Positions 47,675 through 55,813 of a stretch of DNA of 64,000 nt are shown here, piece after piece. The notes beneath the pieces were generated by a model. That model searched no databases. It saw only the letters and a list, made by a program, of their open reading frames with translations, and was not told the origin of the DNA. This stretch comes from Glaciimonas sp. CA11.2 (GTDB lineage: Bacteria; Pseudomonadota; Gammaproteobacteria; Burkholderiales; Burkholderiaceae_D), in the NCBI RefSeq assembly GCF_034314045.1, contig NZ_JAVIWL010000001.1, forward strand, positions 3,038,001 through 3,102,000, written 5' to 3'. The translations under genes were made by a program, and so were the position numbers. Each line of letters starts with the position of its first letter. The first letter of the stretch is position 1.

Positions 47675-49243
47675 GTGGCTGCAAAATTTAATCTGAATGA
47701 AGAATTGGTAGTGATCGTTGGTTCTGGTGCCGGTGGCGGTACGCTTGGTAATGAACTGGCCCAAAAAGGCATCAACGTGGTGATATTGGAGGCCGGTAAA
47801 CGGCATGAAATCAGCGACTTCGAAAATGATGAATGGCCGATGTTCAACAAAATTTCGTGGCTCGACAAGCGTACAACTTCCGGTACCTGGCGCGTTGCCA
47901 AGGATTTTCCGAACTTGCCGACATGGATCGTCAAGGCGGTCGGTGGGTCTACCGTACACTGGGCTGGGGCATCGTTGCGCTTTCAGGAGCATGAATTCAA
48001 AACGCGGACTGTGTATGGCGATATCAAGGGAGCGAATATACTTGACTGGCCAATTACCCTGAAGGATCTGACGCCGTATTATGAACGTGCCGAGTTCAAA
48101 ATGGGTGTAACAGGTACGAATGGTATCCCGCGTCTGCCGGGTAATAATAACTATAAAGTATTAGCAGCCGGTGCCAAAAAAATGGGATATAAAGAATTCC
48201 ATAGCGGTAATATGGCAATCAATTCCCAGCCACGGGACGGTCGTGGCTCATGCCAACAGATCGGATTTTGTTTTCAGGGTTGTAAGTCTGGCGCGAAATG
48301 GTCGACGCTATACACTGAAATTCCGAAGGGTGAACGTACCGGTCATCTTGAAGTGCGTTCTGATGCGCAGGTATTGAAGATTGAGCATAACGCTGCGGGC
48401 CTGGTAACCGGTGTCCTGTATAGCGATTCAAAGGGCAATCGCAGTTTTCAGAAAGCACGCGTTGTGTGTGTCGCTGGCAATTCAATCGAATCACCGCGTC
48501 TTCTGCTCAATTCGGCCTCTTCAATGTTCCCGAATGGTCTGGCGAATTCATCGCGTCAGGTCGGACAAAATTATATGCGCCACATGACTGGTTCTGTGTA
48601 CGCCGTATTCGATAAGCCGGTGCATATGTTCCGCGGTACTACTATGGCGGGGATTGTGCGCGATGAGTCACGGCATGACACCAAACGCGGTTTTGTTGGG
48701 GGTTATGAAATGGAAACGTTGTCTCTTGGCGTGCCGTTCATGGCGGCATTTCTTGATCCCGGCGCTTGGGGACGTGACTTTTCTTCGGCCATGGAGTCAT
48801 ACGACAACATGGCGGGAATGTGGGTGATTGGTGAGGATTTGGCGCAAGAATCTAATGGCGTCACGCTCCATGCGACTGAAAAAGACCAATTTGGATTACC
48901 TATTCCAAACGTGCAATTCAGCGACCATGAAAATGATCTGGCGATGCGCAAACACGCCTTTCAGCAAGGTGTCGCGCTATACACGTCGATCGGTGCAAAA
49001 CGCACCGTCTTGACGCCACCGTATCCGTCAACACATAACCTTGGTACTAACCGGATGAGCGCCAAAGCGAAAGATGGCGTCGTCAACAAATGGGGCCAGA
49101 CGCATGATATAAAGAACCTGTTTGTTTCGGATGGTAGTCAATTCACGAGCGGTGCATCGGAAAATCCGACTCTGACGATCGTTGCATTGGCGATCCGTCA
49201 GGCAGATTTCATCGCGCAATCAATGTCGAGGAAGGAGCTGTAA
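47675..49243 (+). CDS. GMC-family FAD dehydrogenase, large subunit
   Basis: A 522-residue flavoenzyme of the glucose-methanol-choline family. FAD-binding motif VVIVGSGAGGGTLGNELAQKG is near residues 11-31, seen as VGSGAGGGTLGNELA. GSTVHWAG near 92 and the C-terminal GTNRMSA, HDIKNLFVSDGSQFTSGASENPTLT region follow, the last split into NLFVSDGS and ENPTLT. It probably oxidises a sugar or polyol in the periplasm as the alpha subunit of a complex with the Tat-exported small subunit and cytochrome c. Substrate unknown; gluconate, 2-ketogluconate, sorbitol or glucose are candidates. Confidence 0.88.
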   Translation: MAAKFNLNEELVVIVGSGAGGGTLGNELAQKGINVVILEAGKRHEISDFENDEWPMFNKISWLDKRTTSGTWRVAKDFPNLPTWIVKAVGGSTVHWAGASLRFQEHEFKTRTVYGDIKGANILDWPITLKDLTPYYERAEFKMGVTGTNGIPRLPGNNNYKVLAAGAKKMGYKEFHSGNMAINSQPRDGRGSCQQIGFCFQGCKSGAKWSTLYTEIPKGERTGHLEVRSDAQVLKIEHNAAGLVTGVLYSDSKGNRSFQKARVVCVAGNSIESPRLLLNSASSMFPNGLANSSRQVGQNYMRHMTGSVYAVFDKPVHMFRGTTMAGIVRDESRHDTKRGFVGGYEMETLSLGVPFMAAFLDPGAWGRDFSSAMESYDNMAGMWVIGEDLAQESNGVTLHATEKDQFGLPIPNVQFSDHENDLAMRKHAFQQGVALYTSIGAKRTVLTPPYPSTHNLGTNRMSAKAKDGVVNKWGQTHDIKNLFVSDGSQFTSGASENPTLTIVALAIRQADFIAQSMSRKEL

Positions 49244-49629
49244 TGCAATGTCGCACACTAAGCCTGGTTTTATCTGCCACGACACTGGTGTGTCTCTTAA
49301 GCGGGCGCGGCGTTGCTGCCGAGACGCTGTCCGGAGAGCAACTATTCAAGTCGCAATGTGCAACCTGCCATTCCGCCGCGGAGGGTAGTCCAAATCGTCA
49401 AGGTCCCAACCTTTACGGCGTTGTGGGAAGGCCAGCCGGAGCAGCACCCGGCATGGCGTATTCTGCGGCGTTTAGAAAGGTGCTCGACGGCAAGCCATGG
49501 ACTGAGACGCTTTTGAATAAATGGCTGGAAGATCCGCAAAACGTGGTGCCGGATACGCTCATGATGTACAAACAGGATGATCCAGAAAAGCGTCAGGCAA
49601 TCATAAATTACCTAAAAACGTTACATTAG
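49243..49629 (+). CDS. Monoheme cytochrome c of the GMC dehydrogenase
   Basis: A 128-residue class I cytochrome c. A signal peptide (MQCRTLSLVLSATTLVCLLS onward to VAAET) is followed by a single heme site C39-A-T-C42-H43, and an MMYK segment near 105 gives the axial Met. It starts on the last base of the GMC stop (TAATG), so it is co-translated. Classical sugar dehydrogenases of this type use a triheme cytochrome; here one heme is present, so electrons may pass to a further carrier or directly to an oxidase. Confidence 0.9.
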   Translation: MQCRTLSLVLSATTLVCLLSGRGVAAETLSGEQLFKSQCATCHSAAEGSPNRQGPNLYGVVGRPAGAAPGMAYSAAFRKVLDGKPWTETLLNKWLEDPQNVVPDTLMMYKQDDPEKRQAIINYLKTLH

Positions 49630-49703
49630 GAGGCGTGCTACCAACTAAGCAACATTCCGGGTAGTATGGAATGGTACGACTACAAAAAAGAAGGAGACGA
49701 AGC

Positions 49704-50093
49704 ATGTGCGAAATCTATTTGAAGGCCGATCCTATTCAGTATGAACTACGGACCCGATCAATCCGTATCCATGGTGTTGTTACGAGCGTCCGACTAGAAA
49801 ATCTTTGTTGGGATATTTTGGCGCGAATTGCACGCAAAGACGATATGACGACTAATCAATTGATTAGTCAGTTATATTCGGAAGTTATCCAGCAGCAAGG
49901 AAAAATCGGTAATTTTTGTGCTTTTCTGCGGGTTAGTTGTATGCGCTATCTGTCCAGTGTTGCGTTGCAGCAGGATAAGGAATCGCTGTTGTTGGGTAGG
50001 CGCGATGTGGTGGATGCGCCTCTAGAGGATCAACCGAAGGCGGGCCGCAAAGTGCGTCAACCGGACGCAGTCGTGCTGCAAATGATACGGTAA
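49704..50093 (+). CDS. Ribbon-helix-helix (RHH_4-like) domain protein
   Basis: A 129-residue protein from the ATG at 49704 (AAGGAGAC before it). TRSIRIHGVVTSVRLENLCWDILARIARKDDMTTNQLISQLYSE, visible as IRIHGVVTSVRLE and MTTNQLIS, fits the RHH_4 domain (residues 15-75) with beta-strand then two helices. The C-terminal part is basic. It stands between two periplasmic oxidation operons and may regulate either. RHH_4 proteins are small DNA-binding regulators, often of unknown targets. Confidence 0.75.
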   Translation: MCEIYLKADPIQYELRTRSIRIHGVVTSVRLENLCWDILARIARKDDMTTNQLISQLYSEVIQQQGKIGNFCAFLRVSCMRYLSSVALQQDKESLLLGRRDVVDAPLEDQPKAGRKVRQPDAVVLQMIR

Positions 50094-50346
50094 AGAGCGA
50101 ACCCAGACAAAATCAGCAATCTTGCATTTGTGAGCTGTTTAGATGTAAAAAAAGTCTTTCGTTTATGGCGTTAATGCCTCCGTGAGCAGGACGGTCGCAG
50201 TCAGTCGTTTTGCATGATAGAAAAATGTAAAGTGGTCTCACCACACAATATTTACCAGATGTAAAAAGAGAGTAATCAGGTACGGCCAGCGTTGTTGCAA
50301 CAAATAATCAAAAACAAAAAATACATATAAACAGGGAGATTGAGAA

Positions 50347-51615
50347 ATGATGCAATTGAAAAATCTGACAGTGTTAACCTTAATGACGCTCGTAATTGCT
50401 TATCCGCTAGCCGCATCCGCAGCCACTGAAGATGCTGTAACAAGGCTTGAAAATGCGCAGACTACGGGTGCCTCACTGAAACTGGAGTCCGTGGCGCAAA
50501 CTGGTACTAAAGCCGATGCGATCAGATCCAACCTGAAAAGTGTCAAACTGCCGCCCGGCTTTAAGATTGAGCTGTACGCGATTGTTCCGGACGCACGCCA
50601 CATGGCAGTAGGTCCATCGACCGGGATTGTGTTTGTCGGTACGCGCAAGACGCGCATATGGGCTGTCACTGATCGCACCAAAACCCGTGTTGCTGATGAG
50701 GTCACAGTCTTCGCTCCATCCGTCAATCAAAAAGTGCCTAACGGCGTCTGTTTCTCCCCGGACGGTGTGTTGTATGTCGTCGAGCAAAACCGCGTGATGA
50801 GTTATCCTGCGGCCGAATTTTTCTATGAAGGCCCAGACGTCGCTGCAGGCCAGGTTGTCCCGCAAGGCCAGCTGATTCCGGTTGATGAAGAAAGCTACAA
50901 TCACGGTGCGCGTACTTGCCGCATTGGACCGGATAACAAGCTCTACATCACGCTGGGCAATCCTTTCAACGTTCCTGCCAAGGAAAAAATTGCGCTGTAT
51001 AACAAGATCGGCATGATGGGCATCATCCGTATGGACCGCGATGGTAAAAATCGTGAAGTCTATGCGCATGGCGTACGCAATTCGGTCGGTATGGATTTCA
51101 ATCCAAAAGACAAGACGCTTTGGTTTACCGATAATCAGGTTGATGGCATGGGTGATGATATCCCGCCGGGCGAACTCAATCGTGCCACCAAAATCGGACA
51201 AAACTTTGGTTTCCCTTGGTACGGCGGCGGCAACGTCCGTACGGTTGAATACAAAAACGACACCATACCTAAAGACGTGGTATTCCCACAGATTGAAATG
51301 GCCGCGCATGCTGCAGATCTTGGCATGAATTTTTATTCTGGCAAGATGTTCCCAGCAAAATATCAGGGTGGGATTTTTAGCGCGCAACATGGCTCATGGA
51401 ACCGCACTACGCCGGTCGGTGCACGTGTGATGTTTACGTCGCTGAAGGCTGATGGTAATGCTGCTAAGACTGAAGTGTTTGCTGATGGTTGGTTGACGCC
51501 TAATCATGAATACCTGGGGCGTCCGGTCGATATCGCTACACTACCGGATGGTTCTTTGTTGGTCTCGGATGATTATGCCGGTGCCATCTATCGCGTTTCT
51601 TATGCCGCGCAATAA
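50347..51615 (+). CDS. Beta-propeller sugar (sorbosone-type) dehydrogenase
   Basis: A 422-residue exported protein with signal peptide (MMQLKNLTVLTLMTLVIAYP ending ASAAT). The mature part is a six-bladed propeller of the glucose/sorbosone dehydrogenase type: LPPGFKIELYA, GVCFSPDGVLYVVEQNRV, HGVRNSVGMDFNPKDKTLWFTDN and PGELNRATKIGQNFGFPWYG, seen in parts. Such enzymes use PQQ; the cofactor is inferred from the family. A cytochrome c gene overlaps its end and would accept the electrons. The first or second ATG may be used. Confidence 0.86.
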   Translation: MMQLKNLTVLTLMTLVIAYPLAASAATEDAVTRLENAQTTGASLKLESVAQTGTKADAIRSNLKSVKLPPGFKIELYAIVPDARHMAVGPSTGIVFVGTRKTRIWAVTDRTKTRVADEVTVFAPSVNQKVPNGVCFSPDGVLYVVEQNRVMSYPAAEFFYEGPDVAAGQVVPQGQLIPVDEESYNHGARTCRIGPDNKLYITLGNPFNVPAKEKIALYNKIGMMGIIRMDRDGKNREVYAHGVRNSVGMDFNPKDKTLWFTDNQVDGMGDDIPPGELNRATKIGQNFGFPWYGGGNVRTVEYKNDTIPKDVVFPQIEMAAHAADLGMNFYSGKMFPAKYQGGIFSAQHGSWNRTTPVGARVMFTSLKADGNAAKTEVFADGWLTPNHEYLGRPVDIATLPDGSLLVSDDYAGAIYRVSYAAQ

Positions 51616-51943
51616 ATTGTTTTTGCGTATGCGGTTAGGTATTGCCGCGCTGGCCGTTGGATTTGCCAGCGCGCCAGTGCTGGCAGCCGATGTTCACGCT
51701 GTCCCGGCGAAAGCAGGGCAATGTTTCGCATGTCATGGTAGCGACGGTATTTCTAAAGTGCCGGATGCGCCAAATCTTGCGGGCCAAAACGAGATGTATC
51801 TGGTCAAGGCTCTCAAGGATTATCGCTCCGGTGCGCGCATACATGAAGTGATGTCGCTGATGGCGAAGAACCTTTCGGATGCGGAAATTGATCAACTGGC
51901 AGCGTATTTTAGTGGTATCGAAATCGTTGTTAAGAAGCAGTGA
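51602..51943 (+). CDS. Cytochrome c, small monoheme
   Basis: A 113-residue class I cytochrome c. It begins within the end of the propeller dehydrogenase gene (14-bp overlap) and has a signal peptide ending VLAADV near residue 29. Heme site C41-F-A-C44-H45 and the axial Met region EVMSLMAKNLSDAEIDQLAAYF are typical of cytochrome c553-like carriers. A later ATG at 51629 is also possible; neither has a strong ribosome site, which is usual for coupled genes. Confidence 0.88.
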   Translation: MPRNKLFLRMRLGIAALAVGFASAPVLAADVHAVPAKAGQCFACHGSDGISKVPDAPNLAGQNEMYLVKALKDYRSGARIHEVMSLMAKNLSDAEIDQLAAYFSGIEIVVKKQ

Positions 51944-52287
51944 AGGTTTCATTGAAACATTCTTATCGAACCAAGGCAGCGGCGCCCACATTAGGGCGCT
52001 GTTGCCTTTTTTTGTTTCTTGTTATGACTATCTGCGGCAGTGCGACGGGCACTGAAACCAAAGAGGTCGTTTGTCGGAGCGTGGGCGCGAGAGCGCAGGC
52101 GATTGCGGCGGCGCGGGATCAGGGGAAGTCGATGGAGGAGGTTATCGCATCGCAACGAAATGTGACAGGGCAGGCGGACGACAAGACGACCAAGGAAGCG
52201 GCAGAGCTATTGTTTCATCGTTTTAGACAGATGACACCGGAAGCAGCAGCGTTCGAGTTTTATATGGATTGCCTTGATAATGACTGA
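51940..52287 (+). CDS. Secreted hypothetical protein at the end of the oxidation operon
   Basis: A 115-residue frame starting with GTG at 51940, which overlaps the cytochrome stop as GTGA. Residues 19-36 (LGRCCLFLFLVMTICGSA) are a signal or anchor. The mature part is helical and charged with two cysteines (VVCRSVGAR and MDCLDND). No family is recognised. Tight coupling with the cytochrome suggests a real gene in the same operon. Confidence 0.65.
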   Translation: MKVSLKHSYRTKAAAPTLGRCCLFLFLVMTICGSATGTETKEVVCRSVGARAQAIAAARDQGKSMEEVIASQRNVTGQADDKTTKEAAELLFHRFRQMTPEAAAFEFYMDCLDND

Positions 52288-52384
52288 AATGTACTTCTTT
52301 ATTTAGGCATCGAAAGGTATACCGCAACAGGCCAAATTGTTAGGTGAAATTAAGGTAAAGCATGCAGTAAGAAGTGAGTGCAAC

Positions 52385-52411
52385 GATGGCGTTCGTTTTT
52401 CGAGCGCCATC
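52385..52411. terminator. Hairpin between convergent operons
   Basis: GATGGCG (52385-52391) pairs with CGCCATC (52405-52411), with inner partial pairing. It lies in the convergent gap between the secreted protein and the amidohydrolase and could serve either strand. No strong T-tract. Confidence 0.4.
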
Positions 52412-52430
52412 TTCATTTATAAGATCTCAT

Positions 52431-53792
52431 TTAGCGTGCAGCTTCGGCCAGACTCTGGGCCAGCTTGTTATGCCGCGCCAGCACATTCCCCAAATTTACC
52501 GTCGTCAACTGACCGTTACGCACGACAACGCGACCATTGATGACGCTGTAAGCAACATTTGAAGGCGTGCAGAATACCAGTGCAGCAACCGGGTCGTGCC
52601 ACGCGCCAGCGTAGCCAACCTGGTTCAGATCAAACATAACGAGGTCGGCTGACATGCCCGGTTTCAGCGCGCCGATGTCGTCGCGATTCAATACTTTGGC
52701 ACCGCCAATGGTGGCAATTTCCAATGCCTGTCGCGCAGTCATGGCGTCTGGGCCAAAACCTACCCGTTGTAATAGCATGGCTTGTCGAGTCTCACCCAGC
52801 ATGTGAGCACCGTCATTAGACGCAGAGCCATCGACGCCAAGCCCAACTGAAACACCGGCATCAATCATTTTGCGAACAGGCGCGATACCAGATGCAAGGC
52901 GCATGTTTGAACAGGGACAGTGCGCAATGCCAGTGCCGGTGCGCGCAAACATATAAATACCGTCGTCGTCGAGCTGCACGCAGTGGGCGTGCCAGACATC
53001 GTGCCCGACCCAGCCGCAATCTTCTGCATATTGTGCTGGCGTCATATTAAATTTTTCACGACTATAAGCGATATCGTTGACATTTTCTGCCAGATGGGTA
53101 TGCAATGACACACCATAATGACGGGCCAAAATCGCCGACTCGCGCATCAGGTCGCGTGATACTGAAAAGGGTGAGCAGGGCGCTACCACGATACGCTGCA
53201 TCGCATGGCGCGCATGATCGTGATACGTCTCGATCAGGCGCTGCGTATCCTTCAGGATGGCTTGTTCGTCTTCTACCACGCAGTCGGGTGGCAGTCCACC
53301 TTTGGATTGACCGACGCTCATCGAACCCCGCGCTGCATGAAAACGCATACCGATTTGATCGGCGGCTTCGATGCTGTCATCCAACCGGCATCCATTGGGA
53401 TAAATATACAAATGATCGCTGCTGGTGGTGCAGCCGGACAGGATCAATTCTGCCATCGCCGTCAGGGTTGAAACCTGTATCATTTCCGGCGTCAGATTGG
53501 CCCATATTGGATAGAGATTGGTGAGCCAGTTAAACAGTTCGCCATTCTGCGCCGCTGGAATCACCCTCGTCAGACTTTGATACATGTGGTGATGCGTATT
53601 CACCAGACCGGGGATGACGACGTGATCGGTCGCATCGATGACGTCATCGGCAGTTTGTGGCAGATCGACGCTATTGCCGACTTGCTCGATAACATTGTCA
53701 CGAATGAAAACGGCACCGTCGCTGATTTCGCGACGCTGGTCATCCATGGTAACTAGTACGCGGGCATTTTTTATTAGTAAGGTGTTGGTCAT
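52431..53792 (-). CDS. 8-oxoguanine deaminase-like amidohydrolase
   Basis: Metal-dependent amidohydrolase of the TrzA/AtzB-like group, 453 residues from the ATG at 53792. HHHM near residue 58 and HTHLAENVND near 215 carry metal ligands, HAHC near 254 and GVDGSASNDGAHM near 300 complete the site. Orthologues are annotated 8-oxoguanine or guanine-type deaminases and lie in urate catabolic clusters, as here, where it would feed oxidised guanine into the urate pathway. A longer start at 53855 with AGGA upstream is an alternative. It is last of the minus-strand purine genes. Confidence 0.85.
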   Translation of the reverse strand: MTNTLLIKNARVLVTMDDQRREISDGAVFIRDNVIEQVGNSVDLPQTADDVIDATDHVVIPGLVNTHHHMYQSLTRVIPAAQNGELFNWLTNLYPIWANLTPEMIQVSTLTAMAELILSGCTTSSDHLYIYPNGCRLDDSIEAADQIGMRFHAARGSMSVGQSKGGLPPDCVVEDEQAILKDTQRLIETYHDHARHAMQRIVVAPCSPFSVSRDLMRESAILARHYGVSLHTHLAENVNDIAYSREKFNMTPAQYAEDCGWVGHDVWHAHCVQLDDDGIYMFARTGTGIAHCPCSNMRLASGIAPVRKMIDAGVSVGLGVDGSASNDGAHMLGETRQAMLLQRVGFGPDAMTARQALEIATIGGAKVLNRDDIGALKPGMSADLVMFDLNQVGYAGAWHDPVAALVFCTPSNVAYSVINGRVVVRNGQLTTVNLGNVLARHNKLAQSLAEAAR

Positions 53793-53887
53793 CGTGTTTA
53801 TATCAAAAAGTTTTTCATCAGTACCACGGGAGTAGGTGCGGCCTTCCGGACGCATCAAAGCAGTCCTAACGAATCACCAGCTCTGGT

Positions 53888-55648
53888 TCAGTACTTTGGT
53901 GTAAAGTTGCGCAGGAAATCCAGTAAGATTTGCGCGGATACTTCAGCATCGTCGGCGGTCATTGTCTCCAATGGATTGTGGCTGATACCACCAATACCGC
54001 AACGCGTAAATAACATTGCGACATCGGTTACCTTGGCAACCGCCATCGCATCGTGACCAGCACCGGACGCAAGTTTAAATGGACGGACGCCAGCGCGTTC
54101 AGTGGCCGCGGTCAGTTGCTCCATCAACCACGGCGCGCATGGCACAGCGGGTGCGGAGACCATTTTTTCGACGGTGCTTTCGATGGTACGACGTTGGCAG
54201 ACGGTGTCAATAAATTGCAATACATCATTCACCGCCGCATCGCGAATTGTGTCATCGGCAGCGCGGATATCTAACGAGAATACACAGGCGCCGGGAATCA
54301 CGTTGGTAGAGCCGTTTGGTACCTGTAGTTGACCGACAGTGCCGACCAGTGACGCATGTTGATCTTGTGCACAGCGTTGCTCGACATACAGCAATATCTC
54401 AGCGGCAGCGGTGGCAGCGTCTTTACGCATGGTCATCGGCGTTGTGCCGGAATGGCTGGCCACGCCTTTAAGCTGCACCATATAGCGGCAACTGCCGGCG
54501 ATAGACGTCACAATACCAACCGGTAGATCGTGTTGCAGCAACACTGGGCCTTGTTCAATATGGACCTCGACATAGCCTAGCAATTCATTTGGATTGCGTG
54601 CCAGCGATGGAATACTCGCAGCATCGTGACCGGCGCTTTTCAAGGCGTCACGCATGCTGATGCCATCCCGGTCAATATTATCCAATAAGCCCATGTCGAA
54701 TTGACCGATGACGGCGTTACTGCCAAGGAAAGTGCTTTTGAAACGCACGCCTTCTTCTTCTGAAAAACCGATTACTTCCAGATGGAACGGTAGCTTCTCG
54801 CCGCGTTCATGCAAAAGTTTAATAATAGCGATTGGAAGCAGAATACCTTCACGACCATCGTATTTACCGCCATTGCGGACGGTATCGTAGTGCGAGCCGG
54901 TAATGAGTGTCTTAGCATGCGGATTATCTGATAAATAACGGCCAACCACATTACCGACTGCATCGATATCAGCGACCATGCCAGCCTCGCGCATCCATGT
55001 GGCGAGTTGCGCGGCGGTGCGGCGATGGGCTTCGGTCATGTAAGCGCAAGTAAGGCCGGTATCGTCGTCGCTCCACGCGCCGATGATTTGCGCCCAACGC
55101 ATGATCGTTTCGCCGAGTTGTGGGGTGTAGTCGAGCAACGCGTTGATGCGCATTTCGGCGATACGACCGATCTGACGCAGGGCCTCTGCTTTTTCGTCAG
55201 CAATTTGATTTTTGAGACGCCGGCTAAAAGCAGCGATGATTGCTTCGCGTGATAAACCCTGACCGTCTGCACCTTTCACTGCGAGGATGAACGGGAAAGT
55301 AAATCTAGCGTTGTAAGCCGCATTCAAATTTTGCAGCGTGGTAAATTCTTCCGGACTGCAATTGTTCAGTCCCGCTTTGGCTTGTTCGCCGGTGGACTCG
55401 GCCGTTAGTTGCCCCGAGATGGCGGCTTTCCCCGCCAACTCGGGATGGGCGCGGATTAAGCCGAGTTGCTCGTCGCTGGTCGCATCTCGTACGGTCGCTT
55501 CAAGCGCTAATTTGAGTGCAGTAATATTTAAAAAAGGACGATTGAGGGCCGCGCGTTCAGGTATCCAGGGCGAATGCTCGTAGATGCCTTGTAGTGCCGA
55601 GACGAAGGTAGTGGCTTCGCAGCCGTTGAGTTGTTCCAAAGTGGTCAT
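53888..55648 (-). CDS. OHCU decarboxylase-allantoate amidohydrolase fusion (UraD-AllC)
   Basis: A 586-residue two-domain enzyme. Residues 1-170 are UraD: HPELAGKA near 67 with the catalytic histidine and NAAYNARFTFPFILAVKG near 108. It decarboxylates OHCU to S-allantoin. Residues about 175-586 are an M20-family AllC: GSHYDTVRNGGKYDGREG, EEEGVRF and HIEQGPVL hold the two-metal site. It hydrolyses allantoate toward ureidoglycolate. Fusion joins non-consecutive steps around allantoinase (PuuE, encoded at 62303-63250). Known fusion in some Burkholderiales. Confidence 0.92.
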   Translation of the reverse strand: MTTLEQLNGCEATTFVSALQGIYEHSPWIPERAALNRPFLNITALKLALEATVRDATSDEQLGLIRAHPELAGKAAISGQLTAESTGEQAKAGLNNCSPEEFTTLQNLNAAYNARFTFPFILAVKGADGQGLSREAIIAAFSRRLKNQIADEKAEALRQIGRIAEMRINALLDYTPQLGETIMRWAQIIGAWSDDDTGLTCAYMTEAHRRTAAQLATWMREAGMVADIDAVGNVVGRYLSDNPHAKTLITGSHYDTVRNGGKYDGREGILLPIAIIKLLHERGEKLPFHLEVIGFSEEEGVRFKSTFLGSNAVIGQFDMGLLDNIDRDGISMRDALKSAGHDAASIPSLARNPNELLGYVEVHIEQGPVLLQHDLPVGIVTSIAGSCRYMVQLKGVASHSGTTPMTMRKDAATAAAEILLYVEQRCAQDQHASLVGTVGQLQVPNGSTNVIPGACVFSLDIRAADDTIRDAAVNDVLQFIDTVCQRRTIESTVEKMVSAPAVPCAPWLMEQLTAATERAGVRPFKLASGAGHDAMAVAKVTDVAMLFTRCGIGGISHNPLETMTADDAEVSAQILLDFLRNFTPKY

Positions 55649-55659
55649 TTGCTGTATCA

Positions 55660-55714
55660 GCGGGTCCCACCCGCGTACTCCTTAAAGATGATTTCAGTAA
55701 CGGGTGGGACCCGC
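55660..55714. repeat. Paired palindromes forming a long inverted repeat
   Basis: GCGGGTCCCACCCG (55660-55673) and CGGGTGGGACCCGC (55701-55714) are perfectly complementary. Each is also palindromic in itself (GCGGGT-CCC-ACCCGC; CGGGT-GGG-ACCCG), with centres 40 bp apart. They lie just upstream of the uraD-allC start, in the gap after the permease gene. Confidence 0.75.
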
Positions 55715-55813
55715 CTGGGCTTCAATGCCCTTTACATGCCTATATTCAATGGCAACTCATTAGCAACTCAGTGGCAACTCATTGCAGCCCAATGCCGCCG
55801 AAGTACAACGGCA

